DNA of 29,732 nucleotides, taken from Larix sibirica (taxonomy: Eukaryota; Streptophyta; Pinopsida; Pinales; Pinaceae). The notes under the pieces are model-generated. The model was not told where the DNA came from, did no database searches, and saw nothing but the letters and a program-made list of their open reading frames with translations. Shown here piece after piece: positions 1 to 9,828 of the stretch. Within the stretch, counting starts at the first letter, position 1, and each line of letters begins with the position of its first letter. Both the position numbers and the translations under genes were made by a program. Location of the stretch: positions 11,434 to 41,165 of the forward strand of contig NWUY0300018959.1 of NCBI GenBank assembly GCA_004151065.3, given 5' to 3'.

Positions 1-31
1 GGGGGTCCCTTGTCCCACAAACAAGGGGGTC
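1..31. other. Short inverted repeat (hairpin potential)
   Basis: CCCTTGT at 7-13 and ACAAGGG at 21-27 form a perfect 7-bp stem with a 7-base loop, between two runs of five G. The same structure occurs at 12754-12784. No T-run follows it, so it is not a terminator-like element. Its function is unknown and it may be chance. Confidence 0.4.
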
Positions 32-944
32 TCATACACCAAATTGGTGTCTCGCTTGGTTGTGACCTTAGAATTAGATTATTACTATTATTATTAATGT
101 TGACCCAACTACTCAAAATGAAAGATGTCTAAAAATTTGGTTATTCTATCATGAAATAAACTTTTTAACTTATTTTGGTCACTTGTGGACATTAATCAAT
201 TATCTTATTGTCTCTCAATTTAATCTTGGATTTAGTCAAATGAAGCATGTGCAGATTTATGATTCCTAACATAAGAAGTAGTAAGCAATCCTAGTAAGAT
301 AGGAAAAATAAATAAATAGACAATCAAGGAAAAATGCTTGATAAAGGACCTACAAGGATAAGAAGAAAAGGCTAAAAACTCGTATTTGCATGTTGTTGTA
401 CTAAATTTAAGGATATCATTATTGAAATAACAAAGATGGCATGATTATATGGAATGAAATATGGACATGCATCCAAAACCCATAAATGAAAACTCTACCA
501 CCTTACACCCCAATGACAATAGAATTCATAGCAACAACATTAAAACCCATTGAGAAACAAATATCTAATAAACTATGTTTTGATGATCCCATGGGATAAA
601 CAACCCAAAACACTTAAGCAACCTACCAAGAGAATGAGAATGAAGCACTAGTTGTGAATAAATTCACTAAGATCATGTCTACATCAGCAAAATTGGTAGA
701 AGCAAGTAAAAAATCACAAGTTCAATTAAAATTGTTTCCTAGTGCAATGGAAGAGATGCCACCCTCATACTCCATAATACTAAAAGTGAATGCCATGTTT
801 TGCAAAGTGAATAGGTATTATATCATTCTTGTGACCTTATTCAATCCTTATTGAATAAAATATACGGGATTACTTATGCCCCATATAACTCTTGGGAATA
901 ATGTAAACAACCTTCTATAAGTGATCTTATTACATACGGCTCAT
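32..944. other. AT-rich stretch without recognisable gene
   Basis: There is no recognisable coding or structural RNA content. The longest frame (654-854, plus) encodes 66 residues with no recognisable domain and is probably chance. The same applies to 12785-13697 in copy 2. Confidence 0.5.
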
Positions 945-1721
945 GAAATAATCAAAACCTTAGCTCAAACAATATATATTATAGTACTCATTTCTACTAG
1001 AGATTCACTCAACTAATACATTCTTCCCTGCCCTCTTTGGTATTAGTTACATAGAAAATGGATAACCCTAAGTTTAAGGCAAATGTGCTCACGAACAAGG
1101 AAGTTGATTTTTTACTATGTTGGGAACTAAGTTATGTACTAATTAACATTGTTTTACATTTTGTATCATTTGAACATAAAGTAAGTGCAAAAGATTGTAA
1201 GCATAAAGATTGAGTTCATTGTCACTAGTATGATATAGATGTTTTGGGTTAGGTTGATATCCTAGTTGTTTAATTTGATGCAAGGTGAACAAAGGTTTTA
1301 TTTCTATGGAAAATAAAATTCTTTGTTGTTTAGGAAATAATCAAAACCTTAGCTCAAAATAGTATATATTATAGTACTTGTTTCTATTAGAAATTCACTT
1401 AATGGATACATCCTTCCCTACCCTCTTTGGTATTAGTTATATACAAAATACATAACCCTAATTTTAAGGAAAACGTGCTCGCCAACAAGGAAGATGATCT
1501 TTTACTACATTGGGAACTAAGCTTTGTATAAATTCTCGTTGTTTTACATTTTGTATCAACTAAACATTATAGTAAGTGCAGAAGGTTGTAAGACTAAAGA
1601 TTGAGTTCAATGTCTCTAGCATGACATAGATATTTTGGGTTAGGTCGATATCCCGATTGTTTATTTTGATGCAAGTCAAACAAAGGTTTTATTTTTGTGG
1701 AAAATAAGCTTCTTAGCTACT
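945..1721. repeat. 389-bp imperfect tandem repeat, two units (copy 1)
   Basis: Unit one starts at 945 and unit two at 1334; both open with GAAATAATCAAAACCTTAGC. They stay alignable to the shared GGAAAATAA near their ends (about 1309 and 1700). Differences are scattered substitutions and small indels, so the duplication is old. No open frame spans a unit and no terminal inverted repeats or target duplications were seen. It is probably a local tandem duplication of non-coding or decayed transposon sequence. Confidence 0.85.
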
Positions 1722-2536
1722 AAGAGAAAAAATCAAAAGTTGATAGACAATTGTATGACCATGCCAACCGTTTAAGTCATCATGAAACCAAATTTCAAGG
1801 TTTGGCAGTGTCATAAAGATAGTCAAGAATTCATTCATGGAGAATTTACCTTGCTTTTTGTGGTTGTACACTATGCACCTAAGCATTACTAATAATATGT
1901 TTCCCACAATATATCTCTACCAAAATACGGTTGAAGGCCCCAAAGGTGGTGGTGGTGGTGTTGCAGTCGAATTGATATTGATGGCTATAGGAACTACCAA
2001 GGGCTATTTAAAAGTTGATTAAAACACTTATGGTCGTGAATGAATGTTGTACTATAATAGTACATACGCTGGCATCAATTAGCATTGCTACATGCACTAA
2101 AATATAGAAGATAGTATTCTCTATATCTAACTTCAATATCAACACTTTTGTTTCTCACAAAAAACATTCTCGAACTAGAATTACACCAATTTTTCTTGTA
2201 GAAGAATGTTCTCAAGAATTTTGCAAGAAATTGGCCATACCATTGCCTTGTAGCCTAGTAAACTAATGAAAAATGTATATGGATACATATATTGTAAGTT
2301 GCACACAAACAAATTACTCATTATAAAATAGGGAAAACCATTACAAGTGCACTAACTAAATTAAGGGTTAGCTAATTAAAATTTAATTAATTAATCTAGG
2401 GGGGTTAGTGCATGTATTGATCCTTGCATGGATGACAAGTGGAGTCATCCACGCAAAGGGGAGGAAGAAGATTTTAAGAGGGAGGAAAAGATTAAGTTAG
2501 GGATATTTTGGTTGTTCTCGATCTCGAGAAGAGGCT
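1722..2536. other. Intergenic stretch, no recognised content
   Basis: This stretch holds only short chance frames, for example 1837-2022, which includes a GGT-run coding five glycines. It directly precedes a Copia remnant and may be more decayed retrotransposon, but I see no motif that shows this. The counterpart is 14475-15289. Confidence 0.4.
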
Positions 2537-3300
2537 GTGAGAAACCCTTCAATTCTTGACTTAGGTCAAAAGAATATCCTATTAACTACTAAAACAAAGT
2601 CATCAATTTATGATTATATAAAGTCAGTAGATGAAACTTTATGTAGGCAACTCATGGGGAATTTGATCCACCTTACTGTGGCAATACCAAATTTGAGTTA
2701 TGCAAATGGGTTGTCTAATGGAAAACTGTAAAATTGCACTAGAAAGCAAAAAGAAAATCTTAAGGCATGTGGAATGCACACTACATTGACTGGAATGTGT
2801 TCAAGGTGATCACTTAAATTGGTTGGGTAAAAAGATTTCAATTGGACAAGGTTGCATTGATGAGAGAAATCGGCACATAAGTAATTCCATGGATTATTAT
2901 TAAGTAAATGATTGTTGCATTATCCTCCACAAAAGCATAATATAAAGGTAGATAGTATTCAACATGTAGAGTGGTATCATCAAGGAGGGTTCTTAGTGAC
3001 ATGAACCTTTTATAAGCTCAAGCCACACCCCCTTATTAAGGCAATCAAAGTGTATCCAACTAATAAAGGATCCAATGGTATATGAGAGGGCCAAGTACAT
3101 TCTGATCCACCATCTTTTTAGCAAAAGATGGCAAAAACATTTAGTCGAAGTGGTACACTACATAACTGAAAATCAGATTTGGATGCCATACTTAGCTGAA
3201 AATAGGAGGGATTTGTCTTTTCCAAGGAACGTTGTGAGGTGTCCATCCTCGTTCTTAGCAACAAAATTTGACACATTTTTTTACTGTAACTTTGTGATCT
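2537..3300 (+). pseudogene. Copia retrotransposon RT/RNase H tail, decayed (copy 1)
   Basis: This is a broken remnant of the 3' end of Copia pol. The frame at 2537-2731 contains SVDETLCRQLMGNLIHLT, matching the region after the reverse-transcriptase core (typically DxxxYRQLxGxLxYL). Further on, in other frames, come a KKILRHVE block and VALSST-KA-Y at about 2905-2945 (canonical VALSSTEAEY of RNase H). The frame 3075-3302 contains KYILIHHLFSKRWQ and VEVVHYITENQI, matching the KHIEIxxHFxRE and YxxTENQIADIxTK tail. Several stops and frame changes separate these blocks, so no functional protein is possible. The class is well supported by the order of motifs; the lineage is not determined. Confidence 0.85.
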
Positions 3301-3494
3301 AATCCAACTATGAAATCAGTTAAGTTCCATATGAAAATCATCTCTTCATATATGTTTGCTCCAAACAAACCCTTGAATTCATCTCCTTTCAATTCAATTC
3401 AGATCATAATTGATCGATATGGTTCCGATGGTTAAATTAATAACTTAGTTGACTTGGATCTTATTCAATTGTTTTGGGTCTTGGTAACTCAATT

Positions 3495-4385
3495 AAGGTG
3501 ATCACTTCAAATTGGTTGAGTACAAACATTTCAATTGAGAGAGGTTGCATTAATGACAGAATCAGCATGTAAGTAATTTAGTGGATTATTAATAACTAAA
3601 TGTTGCGTTGCCCTCTATAGAAGCATAGCATAAAGGCAGATTGTATTCAACATGTAGAGTGGTATTGCTGAGGGTTCTTAGTAACATGAACCTTTTAAAA
3701 GTTCAAGCTATATCCCTCTTTAGAGACAATCAAATTGTATCCAACTAATAAAAAAGGAGCTGTCTAAAAATTCGACGATTTGGCCCGGACGGGGCTTTTC
3801 ACTAGAATCCAGTGTTTTTTATTTTGCAAAATCTGAATTTAACTGTTTTTTAATGGTGATTTTGATGGTAGAAACAGATTTAACACCACAAAAAACCCCA
3901 AGCACCCAAAATTTCAGAGTTTGAAAGTTGTAACTAAGATTTTAAAAATTCATGCCGGATGTTTTCAAAATTGTGCTTGAAAAATCATTTTTTTCCATTT
4001 GAAATCGTAAAACTTTTAAACTACGCGAATAAAAAACCAATGTTACATGGGGGGGCTGAGTACATTCAAATCCACCATCTGGTTAAAACAACTAAGTTGA
4101 AGTGGTATACTGCAGAAATGAAAATCAGAATTGTCTTTTCTAAGGAAAGTTGTGAGACACACACCCTTATTTTTAGCAACAAAATTTGGAAAAAAAAAAT
4201 GCTATAACTCTGGTTTTATCCAACTGTGAAATCAGTTGAGTTTAGTTTGAAAATCATCTCATCGTGTATACTCCACAAAAACCCAGTAAATTTCTTTTTT
4301 CAATTCAATTCAAATCCTAATTGATAGATATGGATCCGATGGTTAAATTAAAAATTTAGTTGACGTGGGTGTTATTTAATACCAT
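3495..4385 (+). repeat. Second tandem unit of the Copia tail, interrupted by a MITE (copy 1)
   Basis: From AAGGTGATCACTT at 3495 the sequence repeats the segment that starts at 2803 (period 692 bases). It again contains the degraded RNase H region, the 'ATTCAACATGTAGAGTGGTAT' region truncated here for length, and a shared downstream stretch with GATGGTTAAATTAA. The frame 3959-4207 begins inside the inserted element and reads into the RNase H tail. A 272-bp element splits the unit at 3756-4027. Without the insertion, the two units align closely, with scattered substitutions. It arose by tandem duplication of an already dead Copia fragment. Confidence 0.8.
3756..4027. mobile_element. 272-bp Mutator-type MITE with 9-bp target duplication (copy 1)
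   Basis: The element is absent from the first tandem unit, which gives a natural empty site near 3059-3070. It is flanked by a perfect 9-bp direct repeat AATAAAAAA (3747-3755 and 4028-4036). Its ends are imperfect inverted repeats: 18 of the first 26 bases match between the left end and the reverse complement of the right end, including a shared TAAAA and ACGATTT. It carries no coding frame of its own. A 9-bp duplication with inverted ends fits the Mutator (MULE) superfamily. The A-rich target weakens the duplication evidence somewhat. The only two substitutions seen between the 12.7-kb copies (3847, 3857) lie inside it. Confidence 0.7.
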
Positions 4386-4459
4386 CTAGGACTGTAGGCA
4401 TCGATTTGCTCTAAAGAGCTTCCATTGGGTAAAAAGGATTCTTTTATGATAAACATTTA

Positions 4460-4629
4460 TTAATCACAAGCCACATCTTGGTGCATTACTTTCAATAAAG
4501 TTAACACTTTGTAATCACGTGCCAACTCTTGGTGCATTACAAAAATAAAGCTAACACTTAGTAATCACGTGCCAACTCTTGGTGCATTACAAAGAGATAG
4601 TAATCACGTGCCAATTCTTGGTGCATTAC
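4460..4629. repeat. Four-copy short repeat carrying a CACGTG G-box (copy 1)
   Basis: Four ~30-bp units lie at about 4461-4490, 4511-4540, 4561-4590 and 4600-4629. The last three begin GTAATCACGTGCCAA and all end TTGGTGCATTAC. Spacers shorten from 20 to 9 bases. Each unit is an imperfect palindrome: GTAAT...CCAA on the left pairs with TTGG...ATTAC on the right. The first unit has lost the CACGTG core (CACAAG). CACGTG is the core bound by plant bZIP and bHLH factors. No gene start lies nearby, so a regulatory role is unproven, and a hairpin-type satellite is equally possible. Confidence 0.8.
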
Positions 4630-4639
4630 AAAGAGATTG

Positions 4640-5243
4640 GGAAAAAGAGCTCGAATAACAATTTAATGGTCTCTCTAATTAATAGGTTTTCCAGGGCAGA
4701 ATGAAAACACTCATAATAACAATAACATCATAGTGTTTCCAATTTAAACCATTTAAGTCCCCATTGTCTGCACCTAAATAAGACCCCACTGCCATCGCTA
4801 TAACTTAAATAATGAAATAACAATGCCTGAATTAAATGATGGTATTGAAAGAGAAACAAGAATAACCCACATTGTTTTGTCAACATGGATTGATAAGCAA
4901 CAATGAATTGATGACTTAGTTATTACTATGTGATGAATCTTATGTGCATCTTTTTATGTTCAAGTCTCGGATAGAATTCCACCATAAGTTTGCTATTACA
5001 TCTTATTTCCAATGGTTTTTCTATACAAACTTTAGATGGCACTAGTTCAATTAATATATTATTTCAAACATTTCCCTACCTTCATCATTTAAGTGGTTAA
5101 ACCAAACTTATGTTACCCCACTTGATCAAAGAAGAACCACCACTTTTGATCGATGAAGAACCAAATTGAATGATTAGGTTCAAAATTACACACATATTGA
5201 TTGCAAGACAAAAATTACACTTAGGCCCCAAATCAATCCATTA
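4640..5243. other. Intergenic stretch, no recognised content
   Basis: AT-rich sequence without a credible frame, RNA gene or transposon end. The counterpart is 17393-17996. Confidence 0.4.
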
Positions 5244-5600
5244 AAAACATAATCCATGAAACTAAATCACAAAGCCCAAAATAACTAGCTCTAGCATTCC
5301 AAGTTTATGAACTAAGAACCACATTTCTCCAAAATCAAATGGCATCCATAATTTACAGACTAAAACCCACATTTCTCCAAAATTTGAAATCGAACGTCAT
5401 CCTCCAAAAGTTGAAATCCAATGCCATCCATCCATTAGGAACAAAATCCATGAAACTAAATCCCATGTCCCATTTTTTTTAGTTCCTGCAATCCAGTCTA
5501 TAGACTAAGAACATTCCTCGAAAAGTTGAAATCGAATGCCATCCTAGTTTAGTTTATAGACTAAGCACATTTCTCCAAAGTTGAAATCGAATGTCATGTG
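5244..5600. repeat. Degenerate ~194-bp repeat (copy 1)
   Basis: ATCCATGAAACTAAATC occurs at 5252 and again at 5446. The motifs CATTTCTCCAAA and GTTGAAATCGAATG(C/T)CAT recur several times between 5320 and 5600, giving an irregular nested repeat. No coding frame or transposon end was recognised. Confidence 0.65.
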
Positions 5601-6893
5601 GTTGCATTGATGATGGAAAATAATGTCTAACCATTAATAAATAGCTTATAATAGCTTATATTGTCGAAAACATTATTATTTTTTGAAATTTTGACGTCAA
5701 AAATAGCTGGTTATTTATTGTTTTGTTCGATAAGACAAGCCATTCATGACGGGTACCAAATACAACATTCTAACGATTAAGACGAGCATATCTTTGTCCA
5801 TTAATTTGAACAGCAATATATATATCTTGAAGAGATGCAAGGGTCTATTGTTTCCAATCCAGCTCTTTTATGGAGAAACTAGGCAATGAAATTGAACATA
5901 ACTCCTGCTTATGGAGTTCATCCTTTTTATATTTTGTCCAGCCAAAGCCACTCTTCCCAAACCACTAAGCCTTCTTCCACTACCTATAATTATAAACAAG
6001 CCATTGCTTTGATCAATAAGCTAAGACACCCAATTTTGAAGCAAAAAACTCAATCAACAATTAAACAAATAATCAAGATGCAGGGCATATATATGAGACT
6101 GCATAGTTCATTAGTAGTGGAAAAATCATGGAATGAATCACACGACCTTTTCTGTAAGAATATGCCACGTGATAATAGATAATGAACATTGAAGCCATAT
6201 TGAATAAGTCATCTTCCATCAAATTTCATAAGCATCAGAATGGTCCTAACAGGAGTATTACAAGAATCCATGGCACTCCATGCAAAATTCAGGATTCCAA
6301 GGACAACGGCCAGCTACCATGTAGTAGCCAAAACAGAAATGTCAACTCTTAATAGCAGGAAAATGATGTGAATCAATAACACATCCTTTTAATATACATT
6401 CATTTTTTAAAGCCTTTCCCATTATTTTGAGATTGCATATGTCATGAAACTCAATCACAGCAGAAGGAATACAAGCTACAGAAATGGAACTTGTTAGAAT
6501 AGCAGTCATCTTTCCAACACAAATAGCAAAGCAACACATCATATAAACTTTGGTTAGTCTCTGCCAATTACGAAGATTTTTATTCATGCCATGAAAAAAA
6601 GAAATCATCTTAAATATTTGAAAAATGAGCATAAAGTGTTATCATTCACAAGGCCCAACAGGCTAACACTTTACAAATGTTATCACATTATATAGATATC
6701 AGCCACCCTACAATTCTCTCCTCGGAAATTTTAGGTACTTACACCTTCCATAATATGGCACAATGAATAGCAACCTTAAAACAGGTATACTAAGAACATG
6801 AGGAGAGAAAAAGAAATTAAAAATCAAGCATTTTAATAATTGAAGACACGAGGAAATATAAAGTTAAAACTTACTAAGCAATCGCTTAGTGAA
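5601..6893. other. Region downstream of the F-box gene
   Basis: On the minus strand this lies 3' of the F-box stop codon and should include its 3' UTR. A plus-strand frame of 98 residues (5886-6182) and a minus-strand frame of 96 residues (6632-6342) are open, but neither shows a recognisable domain, so I do not call them genes. The counterpart is 18354-19646. Confidence 0.4.
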
Positions 6894-7649
6894 TCATTCT
6901 TCCTCTGATGCAGTTTCAGAATCTGAAAGAGGTAGAAGAGTGCAAATTCCAATCAAGTGACCATTGAGGCATAGAAAACACTCAACCTGATCTTGATAAG
7001 CTCCCAACCTTCTAGATGCACTTCTAGGAATCATTCTTTCTTGAATCAAACTCCATACTTTTGTCTGACAATATGGGCAAATTTCTTTTGGGTGCAATTG
7101 TGCTCGTTTCTCAATAAGCAGCCTCCTTGTCATAGATTTTGAAAAGTCTTTAAAGACACCTCGAAATAATCCCACATCACCATCCTCTCCCTGATCAAGA
7201 TGCTCACATGGGTCTGTCACATACAATGTATCTGATCTGCACTGCCGGACAAGAAAACTCTTCCCAGAGGTCTGTGAAAACCTTGTTTTGTTTACAAAAT
7301 GACCTTGTATAGATCTTGACTGAAAACAATTGTTAGTACCATGACATCCAGCACAATAAAACATTAGCTTCCCAAGAGCATTCCAATTTCCATCAATGCT
7401 ACTGTGACTCGCACCAGCGAGATCAGAGACCATTCTTGGGGCTCGTGACAGACAGAATTCTTTCCAAAGTACTCTTTTAGCAAGATCTTCAAACCATTTG
7501 CAAACACAAGCTATAGAACAAAGGAGCTTAGGGTTCCAATTTAGAGACCTAAATACCAGAAAAACTGTCATCTCATTAGGATGACCATCAGTACAAATAC
7601 AGGAACGTGAGTGTATACAATAACGTTTTGCTGGCACTATTGATGTCAT
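6894..7649 (-). CDS. EDL2: EID1-like F-box protein, EDL2 type (copy 1)
   Basis: This intact single-exon frame of 251 residues ends in TGA. EID1-like F-box proteins are plant substrate-recruiting subunits of SCF ubiquitin ligases; relatives act in phytochrome A light signalling and abscisic acid responses. The N-terminus carries a small Cys/His cluster (C11, C17, C19, H23). A divergent F-box follows at about 26-66, including LVFRSLNWNPKLL and CKWFEDLAKRVLWKEFC. The body has family-typical blocks: GNWNALGKL (87-95), GHFV..TRFS.TSGKSFL (116-133), LYVTDPCEHLDQGE (142-155) and LFRGVFK (161-167). The C-terminus has CPYC (191-194) paired with CLNGH (227-231), a likely metal-binding fold, then ICTLLPLSDSE. 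Length is close to that recalled for EDL2 and shorter than EDL3. The start at 7649 is the first ATG of the frame. It is the only gene in the unit that looks functional. I am very sure of the family and fairly sure of the EDL2-type assignment. Confidence 0.9.
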   Translation of the reverse strand: MTSIVPAKRYCIHSRSCICTDGHPNEMTVFLVFRSLNWNPKLLCSIACVCKWFEDLAKRVLWKEFCLSRAPRMVSDLAGASHSSIDGNWNALGKLMFYCAGCHGTNNCFQSRSIQGHFVNKTRFSQTSGKSFLVRQCRSDTLYVTDPCEHLDQGEDGDVGLFRGVFKDFSKSMTRRLLIEKRAQLHPKEICPYCQTKVWSLIQERMIPRSASRRLGAYQDQVECFLCLNGHLIGICTLLPLSDSETASEEE

Positions 7650-8388
7650 GCTTCTGTTAGTGACTGATAACTACCAATACTAATTGCAGTGCCAGGAGTG
7701 AGTATCTCAAGTGAGTCTAGTGGAGGAAACAATGGTGCCAAAATTTTGGCTGTAATCTGGATAGGTGCCAGTATATGCAACAGTAACTTGAACATAAATG
7801 ACTGGTGCACCCCATAAATTATATCTGCAAACTTGTCTGTGCACTGTAACCAAGAGACTACATTGTTTATTCAATAGGCCAAAGTCATACAAAATAATCT
7901 CAAAGATTCGATAACTGATACTTCAACAAAAATTGGTCAGCTGAAAAGCATGCATTAAAAATTCCCCCCTTCCAAAAGATCTGAAACAAAGGAAACACAG
8001 TTTGTTAGATATACAAGCATGTGATGGAAACCCATATAAAAAGAAAAAAGAAAATAAAAATGCTACATCAAATTTTATTCCCATTGATTCTCATAATATT
8101 GCATAGATTAAAGTCTGAACTCAACCTCTCATGCAAAACAAAAAAAAATGCTACATACCATTTTACCACCCATGACTCGTAATATTGCATAGAAAAAATT
8201 ATATACATGCTAATAGTAATATCTGTATAAAAGCTCTAAATTTATGCTAAGCATCAAAACCTTTTAATCATGTATTAGATATATTTTGTGGTTCTCAGGA
8301 AGTCCAAAAGCCAATGGAAATGGGAAAAATGCACTACTGTGTGGCTGAAAACAAAAGATTAACACTGGCCATTTTTCCATACAATGAT
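7650..8388 (-). other. Upstream region / possible 5' leader of the F-box gene
   Basis: On the minus strand this is 5' of the F-box start codon. It may hold the 5' UTR, a leader intron and the promoter, but I cannot fix a transcription start or splice sites by eye. The 61-residue frame at 7892-7707 has no recognisable domain. The counterpart is 20403-21141. Confidence 0.35.
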
Positions 8389-8592
8389 GATGACAGCACC
8401 CATGCCAAGGCCAGCAGCTCTGCTGAGCCACCTCCATTCTGTGTTGCCCAGCCCGACTGGATTTACTCAGGTATCCCTCTTCTTCATCATCGACGATGAC
8501 AGCACCCATGCCAACCAAGGCCAGCAGCTCTGCTGAGCCACCTCCATCCTGTGTTGCCCACCCGACTGGATTTGACTCAGGCATCCCTCCCT
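8389..8592. repeat. 106-bp tandem repeat, two units, GC-richer than surroundings (copy 1)
   Basis: GATGACAGCACCCATGCCA starts units at 8389 and 8495; both continue through AGCAGCTCTGCTGAGCCACC to the CATCCCT / TATCCCT at the end. The units differ by a few substitutions and small indels, so frame is not preserved between them. Frames on both strands read through (plus 8314-8499 and 8496-8699; minus 8584-8264) with alanine/serine/proline-rich or glycine-rich products and no domain I recognise. The composition suggests former coding sequence or part of an exon, but that is inference. Confidence 0.75.
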
Positions 8593-9810
8593 TAACATCA
8601 AGAAAGGCTACTCCAGCATCCCCTCAGCATTCTACAAGGTCTGCAGCTGCATCCACCATCTATGATGCAGGAGCATCCCTGGCGTACTCACAATCCTGAA
8701 CACCTAATAAGATTTCTTTCTGTTCTTAGCATGTAGTTAGCATGTGCTGGTGGCATCTTTCTCAAGAATCAAAACGAAGTAATGAGATCCCAACTTTGTC
8801 CAATGTCATTACTCCCTGGTTCACAAAATACTGAAAAGAAACAGGTTGAGGGTTCTGTGTGCATGGAACCCAAGAAAGCATCCAATTAAAATTAAGAGGG
8901 CCAGCCGGAGCAAAAGGAGGCATGCCACCTTGTGCATGGTGGTTGGTATAGTTATGGCTCTTTGGTGGACACATGGGAAGGAGAAATGGTGAGGACCACA
9001 GGGTGATCAACAACCATCAATCTTCAAGCAAGATCAACAGTGGTAAAGCCAGAGGTAGATATTATATGGGGAGTTTGGGAAGGGAGGTCCCAAAATCCCA
9101 TTAGAATCTGGACTGTCCAATCTACTCAGGATCCATCCAAGATACATCATCCACCAGGATTATCAGCAAAGGGCGACAGCCACGCAATGAACATAAAGAC
9201 ATGTGATGGGCTCATTTGGTTCACAAAATAGTGGGTCCATGGGGTAAGTCATATCTGGTCAAAGCATCAAGGTGGGGAAACCGTCAAGACATGAAAACAA
9301 CGTATGAAGGTCTCATGGCAGGCATTGAGATGAGTCTTTACAACTTTTTGGCAAGGTAAGGTGGTTGGTAGAGCAGTTCAAAGGCACTAAAGGAAAATAA
9401 GAGAAGGAAATGGGGCTGAGTTGAAGGGGAGCCATCATCCATTCAACTAAAGTGCAAACGAAGGAAAATCCTCTTCTGAAGGAGAAAACAAAGAGCTTGA
9501 AAAGAAAAACTCATGCTAATAGAGTTCCACAGATCGAAGATCTATAGAAGGATCCATTTGGCGGATTTCATGGCAAACCCTAGCCACACTATAAGTCGAC
9601 GAGTTATTGAAAAGGGATCTTCCCCTCACATATTGTAATAGTACTAGAGCCCACTGAAGCATAGAATGCATTTATCATGAAACTAAGTTCAACAGATACA
9701 TGTGTTTCCTCCATAGTGTATTATTCTTATGTTTTGCTTCTATGAGAGGTGTTGTACACTTTGACAATCATAGTGAGCAACCAGCCCATAGCTCCTGCCC
9801 AAGCACCATT
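8593..9810. other. Mixed stretch upstream of a possible primer-binding site
   Basis: There is no confident gene. A minus-strand frame (9013-8762, 83 residues) contains a proline-rich NHHAQGGMPPFAPAGPL run that looks less random than most, but I recognise no family. The part nearest 9810 may be a decayed retrotransposon LTR, since it ends CCATT just before a primer-binding-site-like motif. The counterpart is 21346-22563. Confidence 0.35.
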
Positions 9811-9828
9811 TGGTATCAAAGCAAGTTG
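9811..9828 (+). other. Possible LTR-retrotransposon primer-binding site (copy 1)
   Basis: TGGTATCAAAGCAAGTTG resembles the TGGTATCAGAGC primer-binding site that pairs with the 3' end of plant initiator methionine tRNA, with one mismatch in the first 12 bases. It follows a CA dinucleotide (9807-9808) by two bases, the usual spacing after a 5' LTR. No gag frame follows; downstream are stops in all frames and a LINE remnant. If real, it marks a dead element whose body is lost. A chance match cannot be excluded. Confidence 0.5.

Noticed and set aside
654-854. Many 60-118 codon open frames in AT-rich DNA (such as 654-854, 1713-1907, 5886-6182, 6342-6632, 7707-7892 and their copy 2 equivalents) as genes
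   Set aside because: None has a recognisable domain, and their lengths are within chance for this much sequence. Their conservation between copies reflects the near-identity of the whole block, not selection.
4460-4629. CRISPR-like array
   Set aside because: There are only four units, with short similar spacers (20, 20 and 9 bases) that share sequence. No cas genes are present and the setting is clearly a plant nuclear genome.
8762-9013. Minus-strand proline-rich frame of 83 residues as an exon of a regulatory protein
   Set aside because: The composition is suggestive but I recognise no family. There are no clear splice sites and no matching exon nearby, so I left it as a comment only.
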